64,000 nt of DNA from the NCBI GenBank assembly GCA_002794735.1, contig NBAZ01000009.1:806001-870000 (forward strand), read 5' to 3'. This document shows positions 37,633 to 49,163 of the stretch, in pieces. A program made the position numbers and the translations under genes. The notes under the pieces were generated by a model that made no database searches, had not been told where the DNA came from, and was given only the letters and a program-made list of their open reading frames with translations. This DNA comes from Pyrrhoderma lamaoense. Its lineage: Eukaryota > Basidiomycota > Agaricomycetes > Hymenochaetales > Hymenochaetaceae. Within the stretch, counting starts at the first letter, position 1. Each line of letters opens with the position of its first letter.

Positions 37633-39859
37633 ATTATTTTCCGTTTTGATGTCATTTCTGCACTTTGTATTAGTACACCTGTATTACTACATTTTTATTC
37701 TCTTCTACATCATGATACCAAATTTTAATGGGATCTAAACCATTTAAAGAGTCGTTTTGAAATGAGACCTTAGTGACAATATCTGAGAGGCTTTCCTAAA
37801 TAGGAAAGATAGCCATGGTACTAAGTAGCATGGTTGTTTTGTCTATACACCATGTGTATGTTTCGTAATCAAATGGGGATACGTTAGAAGCGGAGAGCTG
37901 AGCGTTTAATTCAAGGTTCTAGCAACTAACTTTTAGGGCCTTAAGAAAAAAGAGGTGAAAACAATCCGCAGTCTCGGAAAGCCTATACGCAACAAAAAAA
38001 CATTAGAAGTAATCTCCTCCGATTATCCATGCTGCATTTTTCGATTAGTGATTGGCTCTTGGCATCGTATCCAACAAGTTTGCTGTGATGTATGCTTCGT
38101 AACAAACCCTTTCTAGCACACTCCTTGGCATGTTATCCCTAACTTCGTAGTTTTATTCTAATTTTCCGGCCACCTCAATCGAAGCAAAGAACACAGGTGT
38201 GGGAATTGTCGATATCATTGCCCTATCTATATGGTTGTGATGCGCAAAATACGGGATCCTGAGCTTCTTGGAAAAGTTGCATATTCTGATAACTACCTGC
38301 TACTTTGGACCCCGAAGTCGACGGAAATGAAGAGTACAACCTTCCAATTTTCTTGTCATAACATAAGAGACTCTGGAATCGGAACAGTGTGTTTCCGCGA
38401 CAGACATGTGTTGCTACTTGCTTGAGCTCAAGTTACTTGTCTTTGTTAATTGTGGCGTTCAAAAAAGAGGGTACCTTCCCAGTACAAAGCAATGCTGTAT
38501 GTAGATTACCATAGGGAAACAAGAGTCGGACTGCTGCCGGCCAGTAATTACTCCGATCTTATGTGTTTCTATCATCCCAGTTATCATCCACGCAAGACTT
38601 ACATATAGCTTACTTGTATCGTGTAAGACGCATGCTGAACTCCCTGTCCACCGTCTTGATATTTTGCCATGATGATCGGGCAGACTGAGTCCACCGAAAA
38701 GGTTCGGCATACTTTGAGGTCCTTCAAGTATTCAACTTGATAGATCCAAAGCTAAAGAAGTATCAAGAAGAAGATGTGTCATTACCCAACATGAGTATCG
38801 ATAAAGTTAATCGCAAGTGTCAGATTCAGTATAGCCGATTCCTTGGCTCACAAGTCAGTGCGTACATACGACCTTTTATTACCAAACTTTCCACTGATAC
38901 AGCAATTTTGTGCATATAAGCTCTTAAAATTCTTTATCCGTAATGGAAAACGAACCAATAGTAAAACCAAGCATATCAAGAAGACTTCTAAATTTGTAGA
39001 AGAATGTGCTTCGAATGCAACATGTTGTCAGTATCAACGGGATCTCCGCATCCGGTCTGTGGACACCGATCTCCACTCTTCTCAATTATCAGGTAAAGTA
39101 TACAAGCCAATGAGGGTCCGACAGGGCATAGTAACTTGGAGTTTTTGAGTTGGATGGGACGCCCTCGTCGACATGTTTTACTTTTTCATGCGCTACTTAT
39201 TCTATTTTTAGGCAAAAACGTGTCTATATAAATTTTTTGTGGCGGTGGAACCCAAATGCTACCGTGGGATAGTTCATCAACCAATTATAAGATTAAAGAT
39301 AAGTAACAATCATTGAGATATCTCGCTTAAAAAACAAGGACATTAATGAATCGCTTACGTTCATCGCATATACGTATACACACAGTTGAATCATCACTAG
39401 AAGCTCTTGGCACTCAGACACAGACATTTACTCCAGCACTAAAGACATGACGAATAACATGGTTTATGATCAAGGGTAAAAAGAGTTCCATATTGGGCTT
39501 CAGCGCCACGACGGGCTGAGGATCCTAGCGTATCTTGACCATGTCAGTTGTCCCCGAGCCCCAGAAACCGAGATGTATGCACACTCCTCTGCACTTTTGT
39601 GTGGCTTCTCGCCAAGATTTAGCATCGGTACAAAAATTACTACGGAAGACGACCGCGTATATAATGAAGTCAAGTCAACCGAACTAAAGAACAATTGTGA
39701 GCTCTAGTAAAACGCGTACAAAGGAGCCCCAAAAACTAGCGTGGTAATCGCAAAAAAGTGCTGAGACAGACCAGACTAGAGATATAAAACAGCTCGTCTC
39801 CGTGATCTAGATTCGCTCTGAGACCTCTTTCTCTCCTGCCGCTCCTTCATCTCCTTGCC
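37633..39859. other. Intergenic between H2A and the first PIN-like gene
   Basis: The first few hundred bases hold the H2A 3' end. Frames at 38231-38425 (+), 38459-38710 (-) and 38737-39148 (+) are somewhat longer than background but show no family motif, and I could not link them by introns into a gene. A degenerate gene or transposon relic is possible. Confidence 0.5.
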
Positions 39860-41741
39860 ATGGCTCTTAACATTCTCCTGCTGGTCGGGTCCGTACTTCT
39901 GGTATGTAGTGCCTGTTTTTCGAGCTTCTGTATGCAGATCTAATATTCGCTGAAATCTCCAGGCTATTGTCGAAGTATTCCTTTTAGTGCTTGCTGGTTA
40001 TATTCTCGCTCGAATGGATATTCTCAACAAGCAAACGCGAAAGCAAGTCAATAGACTTAACATCACAATCTTTACTCCAGCCCTCCTGTTTACTAAAGTA
40101 GCATTCTCTTTAACCGGTCGTAAGTTAGCACGACATACAACCTCTTCATCTATTAAAGTGATAAAACCCTAGCCGAATTCGTTCAACTATGGATTATACC
40201 GGTTCTTTTCGTCATTGTCACTGTAGTCTCTGCTGGCGTCGCATATCTACTTGGACGCTTTGCAGGCCTAAAACGGTCTCATAGGTAGGCGTCAAGCGTT
40301 CATTTTTATCTCTAATAGCTTTCTGATCACCTTTTCTAGAAATTTCGCCATAGCATGTGCTATGTTTATGAATTCGAATTCCATCCCTATAGCTTTGATA
40401 CAGAGTCTTACTGGTACAGTTGATAAGCTTAAGTGGAATGCGGATGACAGCAAAGGTAGCATGTTAGGACGTGCTCTCACATATATGGTCCTTTATAGCA
40501 CACTTGGAAATATTTTGAGATGGAGCTATGGTGTTAAGCTCCTCGAAAAAGCTGATGATTCCCCCGTGGTCGACGAAAAGAAAGTTTCTGATCCTGAAGC
40601 TCAACTTCCAAATCATGATGAGTCTGGAGCAGTTACGGCAGTTCATAGTCGCTCTCCGTCCGATACTACTGCAGCTGACTATCATAACAAACCCAATGAG
40701 CCTACAAACAACGAAAACACCCCACCCCAATCTCTATTCTATCTCTCCAATGAGCCGACACGCTCAGAAAGCTCACTCCACGACAACAATAATAACAACA
40801 ACAACAACAATAGACAGAATCAAGCGCTTGCTCCGCAGGACGGACTTCACCCCCTCTCTACTGTTACCTCTTGCGCAACACTCGCTCCTACTACCATCGA
40901 CCCTACCTTTGGAGCTGTTAAAAAGGTTGAATCAGACATACCTGAGCCCTCCAGCTCAGCACATAGCACTCCTATAAACCCAATGAAACGATTCTGGAAA
41001 GGGTTCCTTGATTTCATGACACCACCTTTATGGGCTTCACTAGCTTCCATCATCGTTGCTGTAACGCCTCCTCTTCAAGATGCCATCGTAAATCATATGC
41101 AGCCAGTACGAAATGCCTTGGAATCAGCCTCTGAGTGCTCTATTCCTTTGACGATGGTGGTCCTTGGGGCATACTTCTATACTCCCCCTCCCCAAGGAGC
41201 AGTGAAGCTCTCCCTTAAGGAACGTGTGTCTAGGCTCTTTAAGCGCTCAAGCAGAAATGAAATCGAGAGCCCATCTGCCCCCTCCTCTCAAGAAGGATCT
41301 GCTGCTGTACACCCTCACGAGAACCGGACATTCTTGATCGCCATTCTATCACGAATGATACTGACGCCAATGATTGTCTTACCCTTGATGCTCGTATTTG
41401 TAAAATATGATGTGCCGAGGGTATTCTCAGAGTAAGCTACATCCGTTTTGTTTATTTGGGTCTTATACTTATACAGACGTGTTTTAGCCCTGTCTTTGTG
41501 GTGTCCAATGTACTTCTTGCGTCTGCACCAGTAGCATTGACATTGGCTCAGGTAAGCATATAATTTCTTCCATGTGATATCTCATGCTGAGTAACATTTC
41601 TTGTAGATGTCATCCAAGAGCGGAGCTGGAGACGTATTTGAGAGAATGCTTAGCAAGACAATCTTTTGGTCGTATTGTGTTGCCACTACACCAGTGACTA
41701 TTATTTGCGTCGTCATTGGTATCTTGATTGTTGGCTTCTAG
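39860..41741 (+). CDS. PIN/PILS-type auxin efflux carrier family protein, copy 1
   Basis: Integral membrane carrier of the family found in fungi as PIN-like or PILS proteins, probably in the ER membrane. Six exons, 39860-39901, 39963-40119, 40173-40284, 40340-41431, 41488-41551 and 41607-41741, total 1602 nt, giving 533 residues with the frame intact. There is an N-terminal membrane bundle (AIVEVFLLVLAGYILARM; QVNRLNITIFTPALLFTKVA; ELWIIP-like QLWIIPVLFVIVTVV; FMNSNSIPIALIQSL). A hydrophilic central loop of roughly 170 residues includes nine consecutive Asn (40784-40810). A C-terminal bundle follows (MTPPLWASLASIIVAVTPPL; CSIPLTMVVLGAYF; SPVFVVSNVLLASAPVALTLAQ). The substrate in fungi is not established. 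Confidence 0.92.
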
Positions 41742-42383
41742 TGCCCAACTTCACTATTTCTCGAACTAAACTCTTTGCTATTCTCCTTTCTTTCTTTTTA
41801 TATAGATTTCCACCTTTTGAGCGCAATCAAATTAGCGCATCCCTCTACTCTAGTATCATGCTTTTCTTGAACTCACGCTCGCTGCATTATAGACTACTTG
41901 TTCTCCATCTCTTTCTCTTTTATCTGACTAATCACATCTGCTCTTCTCTAACTTTGCTCTGCTACTCTCCACATCGCACTCTCATTTCTTCATATCTCTA
42001 CTTGCCAATGTAGCATTTATATCATGGCATTTTGGATTTTCTCTTTCTAGAGGGTGTCCAATACTGTACTCTCAAAAAATGCGCGTTGTATGCAGTAGTT
42101 TAGTTATCTCCTGATTTATAGACTATATCAATAGAGTTATTTCTGTCTGTCCCACTAGAGCATATTTGAAATTGCATGTGATGTACAAATACCCGGAAGC
42201 CACTAAGCCACAACACTGTCGGATCGGGTATAAGCACGCGACGCGACGGGCGCTAAAAGGAAGTTTAAGAAGATCGACGGATAACGTCAGGCTGTCTCGT
42301 CGACTTCGGTAGGGAACCCAAACCGGTTCTCTTACGATAAACTACCATCATCACCGTTCTGGCGCTCGCGTTGTGGCCTTTCT
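41742..42383. other. Spacer between the two PIN-like genes
   Basis: About 640 bp with the 3' end of copy 1 and the promoter of copy 2. Pyrimidine-rich at 41742-42010. No further gene seen. Confidence 0.5.
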
Positions 42384-44534
42384 ATGGCACCCGTGCTTAC
42401 ACTACTCAAGGTTGTACTAGAGGTGAGGTCTCCGTTATATCGCGTGTGATAGCTGAGCACTTACGCACGCCACTAATTGTTCAATCAGGCTATCCTTGAG
42501 GTCTTCTTGCTTTGTTTAGCAGGATATATTCTTGCATGGAGGGGTATTTTGGATAAGAAAACGCAAAAGGTATGTGACAATACTCGTCGATATTAAGAGT
42601 TGCATCTGGACGCTTAATTGGTCTAATTTGTAGCAAATTAACCGCCTCAATGTTTCGCTTTTCACGCCTGCTCTTCTGTTCTCGAAAGTTGCCTTTTCTC
42701 TTTCACCTGGTAAGTATCACTTTCTCTACATCACATGCACACCTGGGTATCCTGGGTATGATACATCACTTTGAAAAGACCTAGGGAATGTCCCCCTACG
42801 ATGAGAAATACTCTAGTTCATATTGCTCTTGGCATTGGATGCACGTTCGACTTTTTTATTGACTTCCATTACCTCTTTAGGAAAGCTGAGAGAATTATGG
42901 ATCATACCTATTTTTTTCATTTTCGTAACAGGTGTATCAATGGTTGTTGCCTATCTTCTTGGCTGGATTTTCCGCCTTAAGAGGTCCCAAAGGTGCGGAT
43001 ACTTGATATTTAGTCGATGGCATCGTGTTAATTTCTTATCAAAACCGCGTTCTGGATGAAAAGGAATTTTGCCATGGCTTCCTCAATGTTTATGAACTCA
43101 AACTCTCTCCCCATCGCCCTCATGCAGAGTCTAGTTGTCACTGTACCAAATCTAAAATGGGAAGACGATGATTCAAAAACTGCGATGGTTGGACGAGCGC
43201 TGTCTTATCTCGTGTTATATAGCACACTCGGAATGGTCCTACGTTGGAGTTATGGTGTACATCTACTATCACAAGCTGACCCAGAAGGCTCAGAGCTCTC
43301 GAATGGACGTGACGGTCATGACCCGGAATCCCAACCTCTTCTAAGTGATCATGATGATACTTGCCCAGCGATCGAGACTGTAGAAGGGGATCCCCCATCT
43401 GTCATTCTAACTAATCATGATGAAAGTGTACCGTCATCTAGAGGCGAATCTTCTGGAGAAGGCTTAGACCCTCGTTCGTCGCAGCGAATTCAAAGAGTAT
43501 TCTACTCCTTCCCGAACACTCCTCAACGCTCTTCGGTAAACTTGACTGTCGGGAATTCTAATGGGATTTCTTCAAAGTCATATGGCACTGATCCTGATGA
43601 TTCAGAAAACGAGTCAGACGACGAAGATAATCTCGTTGTGAACTTGCATAATCATATCCACAGCCCCATTGCTGATCAATCTCGTATCCGGAGGTATATG
43701 AATGCTTTATCTAGTAAAATTATGAAATTCTTGCATGCATTTAATGAGTTCATGACTGTTCCACTGTGGGCTGCTCTTTTCTCTTTGATTGTAGCACTTA
43801 TCCAACCACTTCAGCATGCTCTTGATTCTCACGTACAGCCTTTCAAAGGGGCTCTTCGCGCAGCAGGAGACTGTTCGATTCCACTCACGCTTGTTGTACT
43901 TGGAGCTTATTTTGTATCTTCTCCAAAGTCACCGGATGAAACTGGACCCAACCCAATTTCGGGTGAAAATGGGGTAGGAAATGAAGTAGAGTCGGAAAGT
44001 AATAGTATATCTCGTCGTACAAGCTTCGTGGGGAGTGTACGCAGCATGTTACGACTATCTCGTCTTGATCGTTCTAGAAGTAGAACCAGGCGGGAGGATG
44101 CTCCCAGACCTGGAGAGACCCTCACCGTGTTCATTGCTGTGGCATCAAGAATGTTTGTAACTCCTCTCCTTATTCTTCCTTTGATGGCTGTCGGGGCAAA
44201 ATATGACTATCCAAAAGTGTTTGATGAGTACGCATGCTTTAGATGCCTTTAATCAACATATTTAGCTAACGACGGCCCTTATCAGCCCTGTTTTTGTTGT
44301 TTCAAACGTTTTGTTAATCTCGTCGCCACCTGCACTAACCCTTGCACAAGTAAGTCCCAGGTTCCATTTCTTAGAAGCAATGGCTAATTGGTGTGGCGTA
44401 AGATAACACAAGCAGCATCCGGTGACGCATTCGAGCGACTCATCAGTCGTACGATCTTCTGGTCTTATTGTATCATCACTCCACCTGCGACGATTATCTA
44501 CGTTGTTATCGGACTCTTGCTCGCAAAATTATAG
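42384..44534 (+). CDS. PIN/PILS-type auxin efflux carrier family protein, copy 2
   Basis: Paralogue of the upstream gene on the same strand. Seven exons, 42384-42422, 42489-42569, 42634-42709, 42881-42992, 43064-44227, 44286-44349 and 44403-44534, total 1668 nt, giving 555 residues with the frame intact. The two membrane bundles match copy 1 closely (AILEVFLLCLAGYILAW; QINRLNVSLFTPALLFSKVAFSL; FMNSNSLPIALMQSL; MTVPLWAALFSLIVALIQPL; CSIPLTLVVLGAYF; SPVFVVSNVLLISSPPALTLAQ). The central loop is unrelated in detail: it lacks poly-Asn and has an acidic stretch (DPDDSENESDDEDN) and a Ser/Arg-rich segment near 44000-44090. Copy 2 has an extra intron (42570-42633) inside the segment that copy 1 encodes in one exon. 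Confidence 0.92.
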
Positions 44535-45201
44535 ACCGCTAGACAAATTACTTTATCTCATCACGATTTTCTTTGGTGACGTTAACTCATGGTAGTGAAA
44601 TTCATGAAAAATCTTATCCGGGCTTAGACGGAATTTTCACACTAATATATAACACTTTGCTTTTATTTTGTTTATCTAGGATCGGTCATTCAGTGTTTGA
44701 TCATTATCCTGTGTGTCTCCCCCAAGAGCTAACTGTAGCTAATGTAAAAAATGTATAATAATATAGCTTTAGATTATTGACGAAAGGGATTTACTTAAAA
44801 AAACTATTGCCACGCGTCAGTAATAGCAAATATACATGTAATTCATGTCAATCTTTGATCTGTGTTGTTTTGAAATGATCTCGGAAGCAGCTCTAAATGC
44901 AATTTGTACCTGTATCAGCATCACCTGGTACGGTGCTCCACACGATGGCTTCGGCGGCCTAATCAGATTAATTTGTCACGTTATATCAAAGTATGAAGTT
45001 CACACCTATTACTTCGAGTCATTTCTACTTCCTAGTTAATGAGGTCATCACTATTTCAAAGACCTTAAAACAAGCTCAACAACAACGATAAAAAAGCCAA
45101 ATTGTATCATTGTATACTTCTTGACAATTTCCTGTGTCATTTATTCTCCTACTTCTCCTGATAGCTATCTATATTATATTGTTTTAACGAGCAAATGCGA
45201 A
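44535..45201. other. Spacer between PIN-like copy 2 and the SDR gene
   Basis: AT-rich, about 670 bp. It contains the 3' end of the carrier gene and the upstream region of the dehydrogenase gene. No RNA gene or open frame of note. Confidence 0.5.
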
Positions 45202-46640
45202 ATGTCGGAAGTCTGGGTCATAACGGGTATTAAGATTTATTCTACAGTCAATATTTCCTGTTATTGGATTGACATGAAAGGACGACAGGTACTTCATCTG
45301 GGCTGGGGCGTTCTCTCGTCCAAGCTGGTCTAGCCAGGGGTTTAAACATCGTCGCTACTGCACGCAACATTGACAGTCTCAAAGATTTCTCTACAGAGTA
45401 AGTGATCACTATTAACATCTCATATTTCCCAGTTTGGAATGTTAACGTCCTGTAAACTCTATTAAATTCAATAAGCCCCAAAAATGAAGGCAGATTCCAT
45501 GCCCTAGAGCTTGATATAACATCGCCTTTTGCTGATCTCCGCATTGCAGCGGCTGAGGCCGTGAAGAAATGGGGTAGAATAGACGTATTAGTGAACAATG
45601 CAGGCTTAGGTATGCCGTGCCTTAGTGAGGAAGCAGGGTAAGTAATCCCATACTGACTTTTCTATCTTTGAGTTAAAGTATAATTCTTTCTAATTTAATC
45701 ATATCATGATACTTCTAATGTGCTTATATGCGGATCCTCTCTGTCTATAGCGTTGAAGGATATCAAAAGCAATTTGACACTAATTTCTTTGGCCCACTAA
45801 ATGTCACAAATGCATTTTTGCCGTATATGCGTGCTCAAAGGTCTGGAATTATTGTGTTTATTGGTAGTCGCTCAAGCTGGAGGACCAACATACCCGTACG
45901 TTTATTTCTCATATCAATATAATCTACTTTCTAATATACTTATGTAGATGATAGGTATGTGACTTGTATCGCACTAAACCATGAGATCATTGTTTGAAAT
46001 CCGCTACTTCTTGGAAACTAGGTCCTTATTCTTCTTCTAAAGCAGCTCTCACTGGTTCGTGTCATCTTGAGGAGCATATAGGTTGAGTATAACTCATGTA
46101 GTTACATTTATAGCGGCAGCAGAAACTCTCGCAGCAGAAGTCGCACATCTGAATATCAAAGTACTTAATGTACTCCCAGGAGCTTTACGTACCTCAAATT
46201 GGGACAATGTTATTTACCAGTCGACCTCACCTAACGCGCTTCTCCCACCTCTATATATACAGGACGGGCTTCAATCTCAGTCGGTACAATCAAGCCCAGG
46301 CACACTGGAAGAAGGGAAGAAAACGGATAGCCAAGTCGAAGGACGTATAGCCGATTATGCAGTTCTTCGAGAAAAAATGATGAAGTGGATGAATGACGTC
46401 GTGAACGAAGGAGACGCAGACAAGAGTGCGGAAGTGATCATTGACGTCGTCTCAAATGAGGGGGCCTCTATGATTAACAAGGATGGAAAGGCGCGTGGAT
46501 GGCCGGAGTTGGATATGTTAGTGCTAGGAAGGGATGCAGAAGCTAATATTCGGGACAAATGCAATGCGATTCTGAAGAATCTGGACGAATGGCAAGACGT
46601 AGCGAAAGGGATACTCAGGGATGATTTGCAGAAATCTTGA
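45202..46640 (+). CDS. Short-chain dehydrogenase/reductase (SDR)
   Basis: NAD(P)-dependent oxidoreductase of the classical SDR fold, probably cytosolic. It starts MSEVWVITG at 45202. The first intron (45227-45288) splits the cofactor loop, and splicing restores TGTSSGLGRSLVQAGLARG. Later landmarks: VLVNNAGLGMP (NNAG motif), the serine-containing IGSRSS and the catalytic YxxxK as PYSSSKAAL, followed by the alanine-rich AAAETLAAEVAHLNIKVLNV helix and strand. Two very small exons lie around the catalytic tyrosine (between about 45949 and 46060). The tail contains a charged region (GKKTDSQVEGRIADYAVLREK). The frame is intact to the TGA at 46638-46640. The substrate cannot be read from the sequence; its place between carriers and a hydrolase gives only weak context. 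Confidence 0.9.
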
Positions 46641-46802
46641 GATACGATCAGGAGGCAATTATAAAGATCTCTACTATCCCAACATAGAAGCATCACTATT
46701 AGTGTTACTATTACTATTAGTGCTAGTGGCTTTGCCTATTAGCTGATAAATTTCAAGTGTAAAAATAGAATCACCATGATGAGACCATTATATAAGTCTG
46801 GA

Positions 46803-47132
46803 TTAGGTACCGATTTTCTTAATTTTGTGTAGTTTCCACTTATCATTCAAACCAGCTTGACGCACCGATTCTGATACATCGTACAATTTTGCGTGATCAT
46901 ACCATACATATGTGACATACAAGACTGACATGATGATGGTACTGTAGTATGACAAAATAAAACCATAAAACATAGCTCCATTCGCAAAAATGGTTTGAGA
47001 AAAAAAGAGAAGGATAAGTGCGATGAAGGTACAAACGCAAAATAATGCTAGTAAAGGGAATGGTCTGTTATGCGGTGGCCCTAGACATTTCACAGTTAAA
47101 TTTGTGTAACAAACATTACAGGGGGTACTCAC
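46803..47132 (-). CDS. Hydrophobic open frame downstream of RPS6 (doubtful)
   Basis: A 109-codon open frame follows the RPS6 stop on the same strand. It encodes two strongly hydrophobic stretches ([40 protein letters not shown]) and a basic end ([10 protein letters not shown]). The frame opens at GTG, not ATG, and the first ATG lies well inside (about 46970, before FYGFILSYY). A real gene would therefore need a 5' exon that I could not find or a short product of about 55 residues. It may be a chance frame in the RPS6 3' region. Confidence 0.25.
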   Translation of the reverse strand: MSTPCNVCYTNLTVKCLGPPHNRPFPLLALFCVCTFIALILLFFSQTIFANGAMFYGFILSYYSTIIMSVLYVTYVWYDHAKLYDVSESVRQAGLNDKWKLHKIKKIGT

Positions 47133-47965
47133 TTCTTGTGCGATGCCTTGATCGCGGCAGCCTTTTCCTTGCGCTCAGCAAGGCGCTTGGCGAGAAGTGT
47201 GTCGTATTCTGCCTTAACTTCCTTCTGAGTCTCAATACGACGTCTCTTGATGGCATGGAGGTGACGACGGCGTTGTAAACGCTGGGGGGTAACAAGACGC
47301 TGAATCTTGGGACTAAAGTAGGATTATACAAATTTAAACGTTAGCGAATTGGTTTATGTCTTTAAATCAAGATCCTAAACGTACGCCTTTGTGTATTTTT
47401 TCTCCGGGTTCTTTTTGCTTACAACCTCACGGCGAACGACGTACTGTCTAACATCGTCTTCCTTGGTAAGATTGAAGAATCGGCGAATCTTGGTAGCACG
47501 CTTGGGACCAAGGCGCTTGGGGAGAATGTTGTCTGTCAAGCCTGGGATTTCACCTTCACCTTGCTTGACAATAACAAGTGAAAGTACAGCAATGTCTGGG
47601 CCAACAATGCAACCACGAACTGACTTGCGGGTACGCTCACCAACACGGCGGGGACGGTAGCAAGAGTGTCCAGCAGAGAGAAGAAGGCGGACACGGAAGG
47701 GGACAAGAACACCCTGCTTCATTGGGAAACCCTGCTTGTCATTACCACCAGAGATACGGAAGATGTAGCCCTTGAACTCGTCTCCGAGACTGTCACCCGG
47801 AACTTCCTGGGCCATCTTCTTGTCGTAGAAAATACGGAAACGACGCTCATCATCGATATCAATAGTCTTTTGTTGACCTTTTAATAATTATGTATTCAGT
47901 AGATGAGCTTCGAATTTCTACGCCATGTAATTACCTGTCGCGGGGTTAGCAATGTTGAACTTCAT
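47129..47965 (-). CDS. RPS6: 40S ribosomal protein eS6
   Basis: Small-subunit ribosomal protein. Three exons, 47965-47935, 47877-47385 and 47312-47129, total 708 nt, giving 235 residues with no missing base. It starts [21 protein letters not shown], continues through [34 protein letters not shown] and [16 protein letters not shown], and ends with a basic helix ([18 protein letters not shown]). The usual C-terminal phosphorylation cluster of the RRxSS type found in yeast and animals is not visible in this reading. The stop codon lies inside a perfect 5' splice site (AA|GTGAGTACC), so an alternative spliced end is possible. Divergent from RPS13. Confidence 0.96.
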
Positions 47966-48229
47966 GTTGGATAGCTCGGCTGTCCTCTATATCGAGTACT
48001 AGCGTTTTGATGAGCTTTTAAGGAGAGTCTTGTCTCTCAGATCGCGTGGTCCAGTACGAGCGGTTTGTCCGTTACAGTACTTTTCGAAGCGTGGTCAGAG
48101 TTCGGCACTTCCCGAAGTACTATACAGCACTAATTGCAGATCCCCTCAGTTGCAACAATTACAATGCTTTCCATCTGTAACGACTTCAAGACACCGTTGT
48201 TAACATCAACCCTCCAAAAATAAGCCAAA
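47966..48229. promoter_or_regulatory. Bidirectional RPS6/RPS13 promoter
   Basis: The 264 bp between the start codons of two ribosomal protein genes read in opposite directions. A shared promoter would give matched expression of both 40S proteins. No single element could be assigned with confidence. Confidence 0.55.
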
Positions 48230-48854
48230 ATGGGTCGCATGCACGCTCCTGGAAAGGGTATTTGTGCGTATCTGTTCTTCTAATTCTTTCAGCACCTTCA
48301 AAAACTTATAAAAGCTTAGCATCCTCTGCCCTTCCTTACAAACGTTCCCCCCGTCTTGGCTCAAAACTTCTCCTGAGGATGTAATTGAGCAAATAACCAA
48401 GCTCGCTCGTAAAGGTCTTACCCCCTCCCAAATTGGTGTGCAACTTCGTGACTCGCAGGGTATCCCTCAAGTCCGATTTGTGACTGGTAACAAAATTCTC
48501 CGTATTCTCAAGTCTAACGGTGCGTCTATGGATATATCTATCTTTTTCTCCTGTAGTTAATCATTGGATATACTTATTGTATCTTTTGTGATTTTTCTAT
48601 GCAAATATTTGCATGCCTTTTGTTTGGGGATAGGCCTGGCACCAGCCATCCCAGAGGACCTTTGGCACCTCATCAAAAAGGCGGTTGCCGTGCGCAAGCA
48701 CCTTGAGACCAACAGAAAGGACAAGGACTCCAAGTTCCGACTTATCCTTATCGAGTCGCGTATTCACCGTCTTGCCCGCTATTACAAGACGAAGCAACAG
48801 ATTCCACCAACCTTCAAATACGATTCCGCCACAGCATCAACCCTCATCGCTTAA
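48230..48854 (+). CDS. RPS13: 40S ribosomal protein uS15
   Basis: Small-subunit protein uS15 (RPS13). Exons 48230-48263, 48320-48519 and 48634-48854. The first intron donor was placed at 48264 because only this gives the conserved GKGISSSALPY. The sequence continues with [36 protein letters not shown] and ITGNKI-like [17 protein letters not shown], ending [13 protein letters not shown]. In exon 2 the run of six C at 48347-48352 is one short: read as given, the frame hits a stop within about 13 codons. The exons total 455 nt; one extra base gives 456, which is 151 residues plus stop, the usual length of this protein. A one-base sequence error is by far the best explanation in an essential single-domain ribosomal protein. 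Confidence 0.97.
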
Positions 48855-49163
48855 AACGTGTATTGTGTACCGTCCTAAGCACTTTGTCGAAGGATAATGC
48901 AATACCTTTATCGCAGTTTTGTTGTAGATGTATTTTCTATGCTTGTATGATCTCCCTTTTTCGTTATGAATACAACAACATAGGCTGTCTGTTTGTGACG
49001 TAGGTTATGCTTCATAGTAAACCAGAAGTCGATCCGTGCATAATTTTGATAAGTTTCCATTTTCAACTTAAGTTATAAGTCATAAACTACATGAATCTAC
49101 TTTACATGTCCTTATCTACATTACTCCCAGGTAAATACTTCAAGTAAACAATCAACATGAGGC
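48855..49163. other. Convergent 3' ends of RPS13 and the hydrolase gene
   Basis: About 310 bp between two genes that read towards each other. AT-rich; no gene seen. Confidence 0.5.

Noticed and set aside
38231..39148. Possible gene downstream of H2A
   Set aside because: Three short frames on both strands show no motif, no consistent intron chain and no recognised family. They were kept only as part of the intergenic note.
42743..42760. CCTGGGTAT repeated twice in an intron of PIN-like copy 2
   Set aside because: It resembles part of the MITE end but lacks the CAG start and the AAGGA block; probably coincidence.
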